A stretch of 64,000 nucleotides of DNA from an uncultured Ruminococcus sp. (GCA_902778175.1 CACYWT010000004.1:85048-149047), one strand, 5' to 3'; positions 31,565 to 41,256 are shown, counted from the stretch's first letter. Notes: generated by a model from the sequence alone, not told the origin. Program-made: numbers and translations.

Positions 31565-33055
31565 TCATGCGCTGCGCAGACGGTACAGTCTGTATACCGA
31601 TATCCCCTTTCCATACGGGAACTCGCAGGTATCGGCACATTCATACATATCTGAGATCAATTCTTCATCTCTGGTAACGATAAAATCCACACCGCCCGAA
31701 GCGGCAATGTCCTTCTGCTGTCTGTACATTTCATCATACTGAACATTCAGCTCGCAGAAAAAACGACATTCCGGAACTATACCGCTCACCGTATAAAAGC
31801 CTCCGTCAAGACAGCCGTAATTGAGCAGCGACGCGTCTTTCTTCCGGGAAATGATCTTATCGAACCGATACTGCGGATAATCGTCCTTATTGTACATCAG
31901 CCGCGGCAGGTTCGGGCATATCAGCAGCGAAAGCACCGCCGCCGCTGTCGCTGATGCGGCAATGATAATGTACTTCCGGCGCAGGGACGGAAATCTTTTC
32001 CTCACAAAACGATAAATCGCCGCCATGCCTGCGGGTAAAAACGCACTGAATACAAGTGAATAATAAGCATAGAATCTTCCTCCGATATATACGAAGAAAA
32101 ATGTTGATGCAAGCACGACAAACCAGTAAAAAACCGTTCCGCGGCGTTTTTGCATTATTAAAAATACCGAACCGCAGATAATAAGTATAAAGGCAGAAAT
32201 ATTATTTACCGCGACCGAACCGATACCGATAAAAAGATTCAGTATCTTTCCTATAACGGGCACCGACGCTCCGTCTGTGCTGTACAGGAACATATTGTCA
32301 TAGAAATATACTTCAAAAAGATAATCAAACGAGTTATTGCAGGCGAAGTATATTATCACCGGAAGCGATACCGCAAACATTCCTCCGAGAACCGTCATCA
32401 CCGAAGGAAAAATCGCCTTGTATTGTTTTCTTTTTGCGTAAAGCGTAAGGATTGCCGCAGCAAAGCCTATATAAAAGCCGAGCAAGGTAAATTTGACCCA
32501 CAGCGCAAAGCCTGCTGCTATTCCCGTGACAAAACACTGCGGATATGTAAGTACCCTGCGTTCTTCCGCACATTCAAGACCTGCCCACAGGCAGAATACG
32601 ATAAACGGCAGACAAAGCTCCTCTACGCTGTCGCCGCCCTGAAAAGAATATGATGCATAGCACAAGCCTGCAGCAAGCGGCATAAGCGCAAAGCTGCGCC
32701 GTGAGCAGTACATACGGATCATCCTGTAGCTGTAGAAAAGAAACACCCAGGCGCAGATGATCTCTGCAAAATAAATCCCGAGAAAGCTGCGCGGAGATAT
32801 ATAATATGCGAGGGTATGCAGAAAATACAAAAGAGGTCCCTTCTGCTCGAAGATATCCCTGTACATCACCCTGCCGTCAGCCGCCGCCTTTCCGACGGTA
32901 AAAAAACAGTTCGGGTCGTCCCAGTCATTGATCGGGTACAACGGCGAACATTTGGAGCATATTGTAACAGCTGCCGCTGCAATGAAAAACAGCAGCAGCA
33001 TTTCTGTCCATGAAACTTTTTTCTGCAATGACAATTTATTTTTTTCCTTTATCAT
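31565..33055 (-). CDS. Multi-pass membrane protein, GT-C glycosyltransferase-like
   Basis: A 496-residue protein, ATG 33053-33055 with GAGGGAG upstream. About ten hydrophobic segments between residues 20 and 400. The first extracellular loop carries [19 protein letters not shown] followed by [16 protein letters not shown], matching the acidic first-loop motif of GT-C (PMT/ArnT-like) enzymes that use lipid-linked sugars. The C-terminal soluble part (about 400-496) is unlike known domains. It probably transfers a sugar or other group at the cell surface; the substrate is unknown. Confidence 0.65.
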   Translation of the reverse strand: MIKEKNKLSLQKKVSWTEMLLLFFIAAAAVTICSKCSPLYPINDWDDPNCFFTVGKAAADGRVMYRDIFEQKGPLLYFLHTLAYYISPRSFLGIYFAEIICAWVFLFYSYRMIRMYCSRRSFALMPLAAGLCYASYSFQGGDSVEELCLPFIVFCLWAGLECAEERRVLTYPQCFVTGIAAGFALWVKFTLLGFYIGFAAAILTLYAKRKQYKAIFPSVMTVLGGMFAVSLPVIIYFACNNSFDYLFEVYFYDNMFLYSTDGASVPVIGKILNLFIGIGSVAVNNISAFILIICGSVFLIMQKRRGTVFYWFVVLASTFFFVYIGGRFYAYYSLVFSAFLPAGMAAIYRFVRKRFPSLRRKYIIIAASATAAAVLSLLICPNLPRLMYNKDDYPQYRFDKIISRKKDASLLNYGCLDGGFYTVSGIVPECRFFCELNVQYDEMYRQQKDIAASGGVDFIVTRDEELISDMYECADTCEFPYGKGISVYRLYRLRSA

Positions 33056-33120
33056 TTTCTCCCTCACCTGACCGGAATTGTGCAGCAGATGCAATACTGC
33101 GCATTGATTATAAATTATTA

Positions 33121-34026
33121 TTAGTCGAAGAGGGCAGAAAAGATACCGCTGCCGATGCGTCTTTGCCCCTGTGGGTCGGGACGGAAAACATATATGCTGT
33201 CGCTGACTGCGCGCAGCTGATCGCGGCAGTGCTGAGCCTTTTCTTCATCGTCAAAAATCGAAAAGATCACTGAACCGCTGCCTGTCATAAGCGCGCCGAG
33301 CGCACCGCATTCCATCATTTTCTGTTTTATTTCCGGCAGCTCCGGCTCATCGGTCAGCTCCTCGAAACGATTGTACAGTTTTTCCGCAAGCTCTTTTACG
33401 CTGCCGCTGCAAATAGCGGCAATTATTCCGTCGGAGCTTTTCGGTAGATGATATCCCATATTATCAGAGCGCTCATATGCGTCACGGGTCGATACCCTGA
33501 ATCCGGGACGCACCGCAACTATAGTACAGTCCGGCATATCCGGCAGCGGCGAAAAAATATTGCCTATGCCTGTTGCGGACATTGTGCCGCCGTATATGCA
33601 GAACGGAACGTCCGCGCCGACCTGTTCGGCTATCTCCGCCAACTGTTCACGATCAAGACCTGTCCCGCAAAGCTCATTCAGAGCATAAAGAACCGCAGCG
33701 GCATCAGTACTGCCGCCTGCCATTCCTGCCTGGGAGGGTATCCTCTTCTTTATTCTGACAGAAACGCCTGTCGGTTTCATGCCGGTATAGGCAAAGAATT
33801 TTTCTGCGGCGATATATGCCGTATTGCTTTTGTCACAGGGGATCTCCGGATCGCTGCAGCTTATGCTTATTTCGCTGCTGTCCTCTTCAAGCGTTACCGT
33901 AACGTCATCATACAGCGATACCGACTGCATCACCGTATTCAGAAGATGATATCCGTCACTGCGCTTTCCCGTGATATCGAGAAAGAGATTCAGCTTTGCA
34001 GGAGCCGCCACTGTTATTCGAGTCAT
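33121..34026 (-). CDS. ispE: 4-diphosphocytidyl-2-C-methyl-D-erythritol kinase
   Basis: A 301-residue GHMP kinase. N-terminal AAPAKLNLFLDITGKRSDGY (residues 8-27), ATP-binding glycine-rich loop IPSQAGMAGGSTDAAAVL (about 93-110), and GALMTGSGSVIFSIF near the C-terminus. It phosphorylates CDP-methylerythritol in the MEP isoprenoid pathway. Normal length; separated from the aminotransferase by 17 bases and probably co-transcribed with it. Confidence 0.96.
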   Translation of the reverse strand: MTRITVAAPAKLNLFLDITGKRSDGYHLLNTVMQSVSLYDDVTVTLEEDSSEISISCSDPEIPCDKSNTAYIAAEKFFAYTGMKPTGVSVRIKKRIPSQAGMAGGSTDAAAVLYALNELCGTGLDREQLAEIAEQVGADVPFCIYGGTMSATGIGNIFSPLPDMPDCTIVAVRPGFRVSTRDAYERSDNMGYHLPKSSDGIIAAICSGSVKELAEKLYNRFEELTDEPELPEIKQKMMECGALGALMTGSGSVIFSIFDDEEKAQHCRDQLRAVSDSIYVFRPDPQGQRRIGSGIFSALFD

Positions 34027-34043
34027 TATTGCATGATCCTTCC

Positions 34044-35219
34044 TTAAACTTTATTACCTTCATTGAGGAATATTTCGATCCTTTCAAGCGCCTGTTTTAT
34101 ATGATTCAGAGAATAGGAATATGAAACCCGCGCAAAGCCTTCTCCGCATTCTCCGAATGCTGTTCCCGGCACGATAGCGACGTGCTGTGCATATATCAGC
34201 TTTTCGCAGAATTCCTCTGATGTAAGCCCTGAGATCTTGATACTCGGAAATACATAGAAAGCTCCCTCCGGCTCAAAGCAGGTAAGTCCCATTCTGCAGA
34301 AGCCGTCAACGATAAGCCGTCTTCTGGTATCATATTCCTCCCTCATACGCTCAATATCGGCGTCGCCGTGTTTCAGCGCCTCTATAGCGGCATACTGCGC
34401 TGTAGTGGGGGCGCTCATTATCGCATACTGGTGGAGCTTTGTCATCTGAGATATGATTTCCATAGGACCGAGAGCATAGCCAAGGCGCCAGCCGGTCATT
34501 GCATAGGATTTTGAAAAACCGTTTACAACGATAGTGCGCTCTCTCATTCCCTTTATTGATGCAAAAGAAACATGACGTTCTTGTCCGTATGTAAGCTCGC
34601 CGTATATCTCATCGGAAAGGACGAGGATATTATGCTTTTCTATTACCCTTGCGATCTCCTCAAGGTGTTCGCGGCGCATTACCGCGCCGGTCGGGTTATT
34701 CGGGAAAGGCAGGATAAGGAGCTTTGTTTTCGGAGTGATGGCTGCTTCAAGCTCCTGAGCGGTAAGACGAAATTCATTTTCCGAGCGTGTACGGAGGATC
34801 ACAGGAGTTCCGCCTGCCATAACGGTCATAGGCTCATAGCATACAAATGACGGCTGAGGGATAAGCACCTCATCGCCGCTGTCAACAATTGCTCTGATAC
34901 ACAGGTCGATAGCCTCTGAGCCGCCGACGGTAACAAGTATTTCCTCATTGGGGTCATATTCAACATCAAAGCGTCTTGCGAAATAATTGCTGATCTGTGA
35001 GCGCAGTTCTGCAAAGCCTCTGTTCGGGGAATACCATGTTTTTCCTCTGCGGAGAGATTCTATACCCTCCTGACGGACGTGCCACGGCGTAGTAAAGTCA
35101 GGTTCACCTATACTCAGCGAGATGACATGATCCATTTCATTTGCGATATCGAAAAAGCGGCGTATTCCCGAAGGTCTGAGGTTCTGTATTTTCTGATTAA
35201 GTAAGCTTGAATAATCCAT
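34044..35219 (-). CDS. Class I/II PLP aminotransferase
   Basis: A 391-residue aminotransferase of the aspartate-aminotransferase superfamily. SIGEPDFTTPWHV (residues 36-48), YSPNRGFAELR, PFPNNPTGAV (substrate Asn), LSDEIYGELTYG, PLP lysine in VNGFSKSYAMTGWRLGY (about 233-249), FARVSYS near the end (carboxylate-binding Arg). The amino-acid substrate is not certain. It is translationally coupled to the Lrp-type regulator upstream, a common pair in clostridia. Confidence 0.92.
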   Translation of the reverse strand: MDYSSLLNQKIQNLRPSGIRRFFDIANEMDHVISLSIGEPDFTTPWHVRQEGIESLRRGKTWYSPNRGFAELRSQISNYFARRFDVEYDPNEEILVTVGGSEAIDLCIRAIVDSGDEVLIPQPSFVCYEPMTVMAGGTPVILRTRSENEFRLTAQELEAAITPKTKLLILPFPNNPTGAVMRREHLEEIARVIEKHNILVLSDEIYGELTYGQERHVSFASIKGMRERTIVVNGFSKSYAMTGWRLGYALGPMEIISQMTKLHQYAIMSAPTTAQYAAIEALKHGDADIERMREEYDTRRRLIVDGFCRMGLTCFEPEGAFYVFPSIKISGLTSEEFCEKLIYAQHVAIVPGTAFGECGEGFARVSYSYSLNHIKQALERIEIFLNEGNKV

Positions 35220-35704
35220 TACAGCACCATACTCCTTTGTTCTGTTTCCTCTTCGTCATCCACAAAGCAGATACCGCCCTGCTTATAGGTCGTCAGAACG
35301 AAATTGGTAGCGGTCCCGATAACGGAATCGAGCGTAGACAGACGCTTTGAAACAAACTCAGCTATTTCCTGGATAGTACTTCCGCGCACCATAGCGATAA
35401 GGTCATAGCTGTTTGACGCTGCGAGATATACGTTTTCTACATTATCGTAGGACATAACTATCTTTGCGATATCGTCAAAGCCTGTTTCCGGCTTGGGAGT
35501 AACTTTCAGCTCGATAATCGCCCTTACTCCGGAATCCGGGAGCTTATCCCAGTCAATAAGGGTTTTTGTTCCTCTGATGATACCTTTTGCCTTATATTCA
35601 TCTATTTGTCTGCGGATCTCCTGTTCTGTTACGCCGAGCATGACCGCAAGCTGTGCAGGAGTAAAATCCGCGTTGTCGTTTAATAATTTCAGAAGCTTGT
35701 TCAT
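35219..35704 (-). CDS. Lrp/AsnC-family regulator
   Basis: A 161-residue regulator with an N-terminal helix-turn-helix (DFTPAQLAVMLGVTEQEIRR, residues 13-32) and a C-terminal ligand-binding (RAM) domain (VRAIIELKVTPKPETGFDDI, NVENVYLAASNSYDLIAMVR). It likely senses an amino acid and controls its operon with the aminotransferase. Two direct repeats at 35720-35750 in its leader may be its own binding sites. Confidence 0.9.
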   Translation of the reverse strand: MNKLLKLLNDNADFTPAQLAVMLGVTEQEIRRQIDEYKAKGIIRGTKTLIDWDKLPDSGVRAIIELKVTPKPETGFDDIAKIVMSYDNVENVYLAASNSYDLIAMVRGSTIQEIAEFVSKRLSTLDSVIGTATNFVLTTYKQGGICFVDDEEETEQRSMVL

Positions 35705-35719
35705 TTTGCATCTTCCTTT

Positions 35720-35750
35720 CTGTTATTGCATATAGTCTGTTATTGTATAT
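35720..35750. repeat. Two 14-bp direct repeats in the lrp leader
   Basis: CTGTTATTGCATAT (35720-35733) and CTGTTATTGTATAT (35737-35750) differ at one base, with starts 17 bp apart. They lie between the promoter and the ribosome binding site of the Lrp-type gene, where an autoregulator would act. Confidence 0.6.
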
Positions 35751-35761
35751 AGATAGAGTTT

Positions 35762-35790
35762 ATTATAGCATATTTCATTTCTTTATTCAA
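35762..35790 (-). promoter_or_regulatory. Promoter of the lrp-aminotransferase-ispE operon
   Basis: Minus strand: -35 TTGAAT (35785-35790), 17-bp spacer, -10 TATAAT (35762-35767). Confidence 0.8.
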
Positions 35791-35829
35791 TCACCGGAGA
35801 TGATTATTTTTAAAAAATAAAGTGTTGTA

Positions 35830-35858
35830 TTGACATTCGGGTAAAAATAGTTTAGAAT
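35830..35858 (+). promoter_or_regulatory. tRNA-Arg promoter
   Basis: -35 TTGACA (35830-35835), 17-bp spacer, -10 TAGAAT (35853-35858), 13 bases upstream of the tRNA. Confidence 0.85.
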
Positions 35859-35871
35859 ACATTTATGATTT

Positions 35872-35948
35872 GTGCCAATAGCTCAGCAGGATAGAGCGTT
35901 CGCCTCCTAAGCGAAAGGTCGGGGGTTCGAATCCCTTTTGGCACGCCA
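35872..35948 (+). tRNA. tRNA-Arg (anticodon CCT)
   Basis: A 77-base cloverleaf: acceptor GTGCCAA/TTGGCAC with discriminator G and encoded CCA; D-arm with AGCTCAGCAGGATAGAGC; anticodon arm TTCGC-CTCCTAA-GCGAA, giving anticodon CCT (reads AGG); T-arm GGGGGTTCGAATCCCTT. Its own promoter and terminator flank it. Confidence 0.97.
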
Positions 35949-35950
35949 AA

Positions 35951-35986
35951 GCGAAAATCCTGACACGCAAGTGTCGGGATTTTTGC
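35951..35986 (+). terminator. Terminator after tRNA-Arg
   Basis: A 16-bp stem with two or three wobble pairs (35951-35966 with 35971-35986), loop GCAA, containing TTTTT in its 3' arm. The 3' half belongs to the 71-bp repeat that is also found after tRNA-Val. Confidence 0.8.
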
Positions 35987-36030
35987 TTTGTATTATTCAT
36001 TTTTAAGTTTTAAGTCTTAAGTTTTCAGTT
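35960..36030 (+). repeat. 71-bp repeat after tRNA-Arg (copy 1)
   Basis: Positions 35960-36030 are identical over 71 bp to 63749-63819, which follows tRNA-Val. The repeat begins CTGACACGCAAGTGTCGGGA, includes the small GACAC/GTGTC hairpin, and ends in an AAGTTTTAAGTCTTAAG stretch. Confidence 0.95.
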
Positions 36031-36140
36031 TGACCGTGAACGAAAAACAGTTCACTGCATGAGTTCAGATCCGATATGTGTCTGATAATAATACCTTCTT
36101 ACATTCGTATCACAGCGTACTGCCGCCGCACCCGATTCTG

Positions 36141-36169
36141 CGTTCTGCTTTTGCAGGACGTAATTTTTT
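36141..36169 (+). terminator. Possible terminator in the 36031-36299 gap
   Basis: CGTTCTGC-TTTT-GCAGGACG (8-bp stem, one G-T pair) followed by TAATTTTTT. The rest of 36031-36299 shows no supported gene; an open minus-strand frame there is AT-driven. Confidence 0.5.
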
Positions 36170-36299
36170 GCCGCTCCGTGAGTGATATATTTTTATAGTA
36201 TTATTCATTCTTTTTTTAATCCTACAATATTTTCTCTCCTCAATACAAAATAAACAAAAAAGCCGGAAATACTTACCTTTTTCTTTTCGGGTTAATACA

Positions 36300-36327
36300 T
36301 TGAATTTATCGGATTTTGTTGTATAAT
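36300..36327 (+). promoter_or_regulatory. Promoter of the activator-like gene
   Basis: -35 TTGAAT (36300-36305), 16-bp spacer, -10 TATAAT (36322-36327), about 95 bases upstream of the start. Confidence 0.65.
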
Positions 36328-36420
36328 AAACTATGTATGTATCATAAAAGATTATCGTGGGCAGATATATGATAAATCCTGAGCATTGCCCGAAATTTTC
36401 AGAGAAGGCAGAGAGAGAAA

Positions 36421-39400
36421 ATGGAAAAAAATCATCAGTACAGAATCGGTATCGACGCCGGTTCAACAACCGTTAAGCTCGTACTTGCGGATAATGATAA
36501 GATCCTGTTCCATAAGTACATCAGACATTTCGCCAAACAAAGAGAAAGCATAATCACTCTCCTTGAAGATATCAGAGATAAGATCGGTCAGGAGGAATTC
36601 AAGGTCTGTATGACCGGATCGGGCGCAAGAGTTATTGCCGACAGAATAGGCGTGCCCTTTACTCAGGAGGTCGTAGCAAACTCCCTTGCACTGAAAAAGA
36701 AATATGATAAGATAGGCACCGCTATCGAACTCGGCGGTCAGGACGCAAAGATAATCTTCTTCCGCGAAGATGACAACGGCGAACCCATTGTATACGATAT
36801 GCGTATGAACGGATCCTGCGCCGGCGGTACGGGAGCATTCATAGACGAGGTGGCTGCTGTTCTCGGCGTTGAGGACTGCAATATGAATGAGCTTGCCTCA
36901 AAGGGTACAAGCGTCTATGATATCTCCGGACGCTGCGGAGTTTTCGCAAAAACCGATATTCAGGCTCTGCTCAATCAGGGTATCAAAAAATCAGATATTG
37001 CACTGTCAAGCTATCATGCTATCGCAAAACAGACAATAGGCGGTCTTTCTCAGGGACTTCAGATAAAACCGCCCGTTGCCTTCGAGGGAGGTCCGCTGAC
37101 CTTCCACCCCCGTTTAGGCAAAGTTTTCGCTGAAAGACTGGAGCTCAGACCTGAGGATATCCTTGTCCCGGAAAATCCTGAGATCATGGTCGCATACGGC
37201 GCTGCTCTCAGCATAGACGAGCTTCACCCAGACAGCGGAGAATATAAGCTTGACGCGCTTATCAGCAGCATGAAAGCTGCCGCGGAAAAAACAGAGCATC
37301 CCGAAAACTGCGGCAGACTCTATTTTGAAAGCGATAAGGAATATGAGCAGTTCCTGAAAAAACACCCCCATAACGACGCGCCGGATTATATCCCGCGCAA
37401 GGGAGAGGTCGTCAATGCCTATCTCGGTATCGACGCAGGAAGTACCACAACAAAGCTCGTACTTATGAATGAAAAGGAAGAGATCATTGATTCTTTCTAT
37501 TCTTCAAACGAGGGTAATCCCCTTAATGTCGCAAAAAAAGCATTGCTCGCAATGTATGACAAATATAAAAGAAACGGGGCAAAGCTCAATATCGTTGCCG
37601 CCGCTTCCACGGGCTACGGAGAATTTCTTTTCTCGAAGGCTTTCCGTACCGAGGCGCATATTGTCGAAACTGTCGCTCATTCTATGGCTGCGGCAAAATA
37701 TGTTGACAACCCCAGCTTTATACTCGATATCGGCGGTCAGGATATGAAAGCGATCTGGCTTGAAAACGGCATCATAACAAATATTGTCGTAAACGAAGCC
37801 TGCTCCTCCGGCTGCGGATCATTCCTTGAGAATTTCGCCCAGACGCTGAATATCGAAACAAAGGATATCGCGTCCCGTGCATTTGAATCAAAAAAGCCTG
37901 CAAAGCTCGGAAGCCGCTGCACCGTATTCATGAACAGCTCCATCATCACCGAGCAGAGAAACGGCAAACAGCCCGATGATATCATGGCAGGTCTGTGCCG
38001 TTCAATTATAGAGAATGTTTTCACCAAGGTAATACGAGTCCCGAATATTGATTCCCTCGGCAGCAAGATCGTCGTTCAGGGCGGAACCTTCCGCAATGAT
38101 GCGGTACTGCGCGCTATGGAGCAGTATGTCGGCAAGGACGTTATCCGCGCTCCCTATCCCGGACTGATGGGCGCTATCGGATCGGCTCTTACCGCTAAGG
38201 AAGAAGCTGCCAAGGAAGGCTTTGTTTCGACCTTTATTTCATATAATGATCTTGCTGATTTTTCATTCAGACAGGAGGCAAATTCTCCCTGTCCGTACTG
38301 CACGAATCACTGCAACCGCACTATACTTACCTTCTCGACAGGCGAAAGCTGGGTAACCAACAACCGCTGCGAAAAAGGAGAAGTCCTCGGTGATCCCAAG
38401 GACAGCAAAACAAGAGATAAGATCAGGGAAATAAACGACAGGAAGGATAAACCTGTCAATATGTTCGAGATACGCAAGCAGCTCATGTTCAAGGATTATC
38501 CGTATGAGCAGCTTCTTGAAAAGCAGAATATCACTATCGGTATGCCGAGAGTGCTTTATTTCTGGGAGGGTATGCCTTTCTGGAGCACACTGTGGAGATC
38601 CCTCGGTTTCGACATAAAGGTTTCTCCGATCAGTACGAGAAAAATATACGAAAACGGTATACACGCCGTTTCCTCGGATACGGAATGTTTTCCGGCAAAG
38701 CTTACCCACGGTCATATCAGGGAGCTTATCAAAATGAAGGTAGACCGTGTGTTCATGCCGATCATTGTTGTAATGCCTTCCGAAAATCCCGAGCCGACAA
38801 GCTTTTCGCGCTGCGCTCTCGTCAAGGGTTATCCTATCGTAATAAAAAATTCAGACAACCCTTATAAGGAATTCGGCGTTCCGTTTGATTCGCCGTATTT
38901 CTACTGGTACTCAAATGACGACAGAAGACGTCAGCTCTGCGATTATATGGAAAAGGAATTCGGCATTGACCGCAGGATCACGGAAAAGGCAGTCAGCTTT
39001 GCAGAAGCCGCTCAGGCTCAGTTTGATACAGAGCTAAAAGCAAAGGGGCAGGAGGTAATAGATCAGGTAACGAAGGAGGATCGCTTTGCCGTTGTCATGG
39101 CAGGCAGACCCTACCACAATGATCCCCTCGTAAACCACGAGCTGCCGGAAATGCTCGTCAATATGGGCGTTCCCGTTCTCACCGCAGACAGCATACCGGA
39201 GCTTGGCAAGGTCGAGCTGCGCAAATCAAGAATAGATATAGTAAACAATTTCCATGCCCGTGTGCTTAGCAGCAGCATTGTTGCGGCAAATAATCCGCAT
39301 CTTGAATATATTCAGATAGTAAGCTTCGGCTGCGGTCATGACGCTGTTCTTTCGGACGAGGTCGTCCGTATCATGAAGGAGATCAGCGGCAAGGCTCCGC

Positions 39401-40761
39401 TTATCCTCAAGGTGGACGAAAGCGACGCTCAGGGACCGCTGCGCATAAGGGTACGTTCCTTTATCGAAACCATCGAACGCAAGCGCCGCATGAAACTCAC
39501 GCCGGTAATAAATGAGCTGCCCGATCCCTATCCCGTCAAGTACGGCAAAAAGGAGAGAAAGGAAAAGATCGTTCTTATCCCGAACAGCTCCCATGCTTTC
39601 TGCCAGATAATGACGGCTGCATTCCGCACACAGAAGATCAAGGCTGTTCCGCTGGACGTCGGACGTGAGGAAGCTATCCGTCTTGGAAAGAAATATACCC
39701 ACAATGATATTTGTTTCCCTGCGCAGATCGTTATCGGTGAGATCCTCGCCGCACTCGAAAGCGGAAAATACGATACGAACGAGGTCGCAGTCGGCATGGC
39801 GAAATATCTCGGCTGCTGCCGTCTGCCGCATTATGCGACGATCCTGAGAAAGGCTCTGGACGACGCCGGATATGCCCATGTTTCCATCATGACGAACGAC
39901 GACGTAGACCTGCACCAGCTCCACCCCGGATACAAGATCAATATGAATACGCTTATCAATGTCACCTTTGCTCTTCCGATGATCGACGTTCTGGAGGAAA
40001 TGCTCAGGAAGATACGTCCGTATGAGCTTGTCAAGGGCAGCGCGGACAAAGCCTTTGCTGAAGGCATGGAACTGCTTTCAAAGGGTATAGAAAAGCACGG
40101 CGCATTCGGAGCTGTGCGCGGTTTCAAGAAAGCGCTCAGACTTCTGCATGACGTCAAATATGATGATTCCGTTAAGAAGCCGAAGGTACTTATCGTCGGT
40201 GAATACCTGCTGAATTTCCATCCGGGTGCGAACGGCGATATCGAGCAATATCTTGAAAACAACAATTTCGAGATAATCGAGGCAAAGATGACTGACGTTA
40301 TCCAGAAATCATACTTCTGTCAGGGCAAGCAGATCAAGGAATTCAAGGTAAAGCGCGACCGCAACACTATATTCTGGTCAAAGGTAGCAAATAAATTCTT
40401 CAATTTCACGCACAAATACATTGACTTCCTTGCGCGCAAGGAAAAGCTCCACGAAAAGAGCGTACTGATGGATGATCTTTCAGTTGACAGCGATCCTATC
40501 ATTCACCACACATTTGACACCGGCGAGGGTATACTTATCCCTGCCGAGATAATACATCATGCAAAGCACGGCTGCAAGAATTTCGTTATTCTCCAGCCCT
40601 TCGGATGTCTGCCGAACCATGTTATCGGCAGAGGCGTCAGCAAGCAGCTCAAGGAAATGTTCCCGGACATCGAATTGCTTCCGCTCGACTATGACCCCGA
40701 CGTAAGCTTTGCCAATATTGAAAATCGTCTGCAAATGCTGGTCATGAACCAGAAAGTCTGA
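36421..40761 (+). CDS. Fused 2-hydroxyacyl-CoA dehydratase activator-like protein
   Basis: A 1446-residue protein with two BadF/BcrA-type ASKHA ATPase domains: residues 8-265 (IGIDAGSTTVKLVLAD, SCAGGTGAF, GRCGVFAKTDIQ) and 332-590 (LGIDAGSTTTKLVL, ACSSGCGSFLEN, SRCTVFMNSS). CPYCTNHCNR near 623 is a likely iron-sulfur ligand set. A DUF2229-type region and a long HgdB-like C-terminal half follow, with further Cys (CCRLPHYA, FGCLPNH). Activators of this family bind a [4Fe-4S] cluster and inject electrons into dehydratases with ATP hydrolysis. This fused form is widespread in anaerobes, but its substrate is unknown. Confidence 0.88.
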   Translation: MEKNHQYRIGIDAGSTTVKLVLADNDKILFHKYIRHFAKQRESIITLLEDIRDKIGQEEFKVCMTGSGARVIADRIGVPFTQEVVANSLALKKKYDKIGTAIELGGQDAKIIFFREDDNGEPIVYDMRMNGSCAGGTGAFIDEVAAVLGVEDCNMNELASKGTSVYDISGRCGVFAKTDIQALLNQGIKKSDIALSSYHAIAKQTIGGLSQGLQIKPPVAFEGGPLTFHPRLGKVFAERLELRPEDILVPENPEIMVAYGAALSIDELHPDSGEYKLDALISSMKAAAEKTEHPENCGRLYFESDKEYEQFLKKHPHNDAPDYIPRKGEVVNAYLGIDAGSTTTKLVLMNEKEEIIDSFYSSNEGNPLNVAKKALLAMYDKYKRNGAKLNIVAAASTGYGEFLFSKAFRTEAHIVETVAHSMAAAKYVDNPSFILDIGGQDMKAIWLENGIITNIVVNEACSSGCGSFLENFAQTLNIETKDIASRAFESKKPAKLGSRCTVFMNSSIITEQRNGKQPDDIMAGLCRSIIENVFTKVIRVPNIDSLGSKIVVQGGTFRNDAVLRAMEQYVGKDVIRAPYPGLMGAIGSALTAKEEAAKEGFVSTFISYNDLADFSFRQEANSPCPYCTNHCNRTILTFSTGESWVTNNRCEKGEVLGDPKDSKTRDKIREINDRKDKPVNMFEIRKQLMFKDYPYEQLLEKQNITIGMPRVLYFWEGMPFWSTLWRSLGFDIKVSPISTRKIYENGIHAVSSDTECFPAKLTHGHIRELIKMKVDRVFMPIIVVMPSENPEPTSFSRCALVKGYPIVIKNSDNPYKEFGVPFDSPYFYWYSNDDRRRQLCDYMEKEFGIDRRITEKAVSFAEAAQAQFDTELKAKGQEVIDQVTKEDRFAVVMAGRPYHNDPLVNHELPEMLVNMGVPVLTADSIPELGKVELRKSRIDIVNNFHARVLSSSIVAANNPHLEYIQIVSFGCGHDAVLSDEVVRIMKEISGKAPLILKVDESDAQGPLRIRVRSFIETIERKRRMKLTPVINELPDPYPVKYGKKERKEKIVLIPNSSHAFCQIMTAAFRTQKIKAVPLDVGREEAIRLGKKYTHNDICFPAQIVIGEILAALESGKYDTNEVAVGMAKYLGCCRLPHYATILRKALDDAGYAHVSIMTNDDVDLHQLHPGYKINMNTLINVTFALPMIDVLEEMLRKIRPYELVKGSADKAFAEGMELLSKGIEKHGAFGAVRGFKKALRLLHDVKYDDSVKKPKVLIVGEYLLNFHPGANGDIEQYLENNNFEIIEAKMTDVIQKSYFCQGKQIKEFKVKRDRNTIFWSKVANKFFNFTHKYIDFLARKEKLHEKSVLMDDLSVDSDPIIHHTFDTGEGILIPAEIIHHAKHGCKNFVILQPFGCLPNHVIGRGVSKQLKEMFPDIELLPLDYDPDVSFANIENRLQMLVMNQKV

Positions 40762-40787
40762 AAGAAGCGCTTTTGGCGCGGCGGAGT

Positions 40788-40888
40788 GCCTCCGCTGTCA
40801 GTTCGCGTTGGTCGCTCACTGCGCTCGCTCTGGACTCATACCGAATATTCACCGGTCGCGGTTGGTACTAAATACCAATCGCGGCTTT
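40788..40888. repeat. 101-bp direct repeat, copy 1
   Basis: Nearly identical (one mismatch seen) to 40987-41087, 199 bp away. It ends with a hairpin, CGCGGTTGGTA and TACCAATCGCG around CTAAA. The gap 40762-41256 has no supported gene; frames in it read through the repeats. Confidence 0.9.
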
Positions 40889-40986
40889 GCTTTATAGTTT
40901 ATTCCATAATACCCTATTTTCTCCGTAACGCTTGTTTTCTTTCAATTTCGTTACATATTGCTTTGCCGCCTTACGGCGACCGGAGC

Positions 40987-41087
40987 GCCTCCGCTGTCAG
41001 TTCGCGTTGGTCGCTCACTGCGCTCGCTCTGGACTCATACCGAATATTAACCGGTCGCGGTTGGTACTAAATACCAATCGCGGCTTT
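40987..41087. repeat. 101-bp direct repeat, copy 2
   Basis: Second copy of the element at 40788-40888, with the same terminal hairpin. Between them (40889-40986) is AT-richer DNA without a recognisable feature. Confidence 0.9.
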
Positions 41088-41139
41088 ATTGTTTCATCCC
41101 GACAGAACTTTCAGCGCGAATAGCACGAAGTGCGCGGGT

Positions 41140-41159
41140 GCAGGGAGCTTGCTCCCTGC
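41140..41159. repeat. Perfect hairpin GCAGGGAGC/GCTCCCTGC
   Basis: Nine-bp arms separated by TT, a very tight palindrome just upstream (plus strand) of the 22-bp tandem repeats. No T run follows, so it is not a standard terminator. Confidence 0.7.
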
Positions 41160-41177
41160 CGAGGTCCGGGCGAGCAG

Positions 41178-41243
41178 CCCGGGCAGGTTCGGGCGGCAGC
41201 CCGGGCAGGTTCGGGCGGCAGCCCGGGCAGGTTCGGGCGGCAG
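41178..41243. repeat. Three tandem 22-bp GC-rich repeats
   Basis: CCCGGGCAGGTTCGGGCGGC-AG is repeated exactly three times (41178-41199, 41200-41221, 41222-41243), preceded by a degenerate partial unit and followed by CCCG. They end 13 bases before the spoIIE stop codon, in its 3' untranslated region. Copy number may vary between strains. Confidence 0.92.
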
Positions 41244-41256
41244 CCCGATACAAGAG

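Noticed and set aside
31296..31640. N-terminal extension of QueA by about 115 residues
   Set aside because: QueA homology starts at ATG 31295 with a good ribosome binding site; the upstream residues are unrelated and also open in a second frame.
36110..36469. Minus-strand frame over the activator-gene promoter
   Set aside because: AT-rich, overlaps the promoter and start of the strongly supported plus-strand gene, no ribosome binding site.
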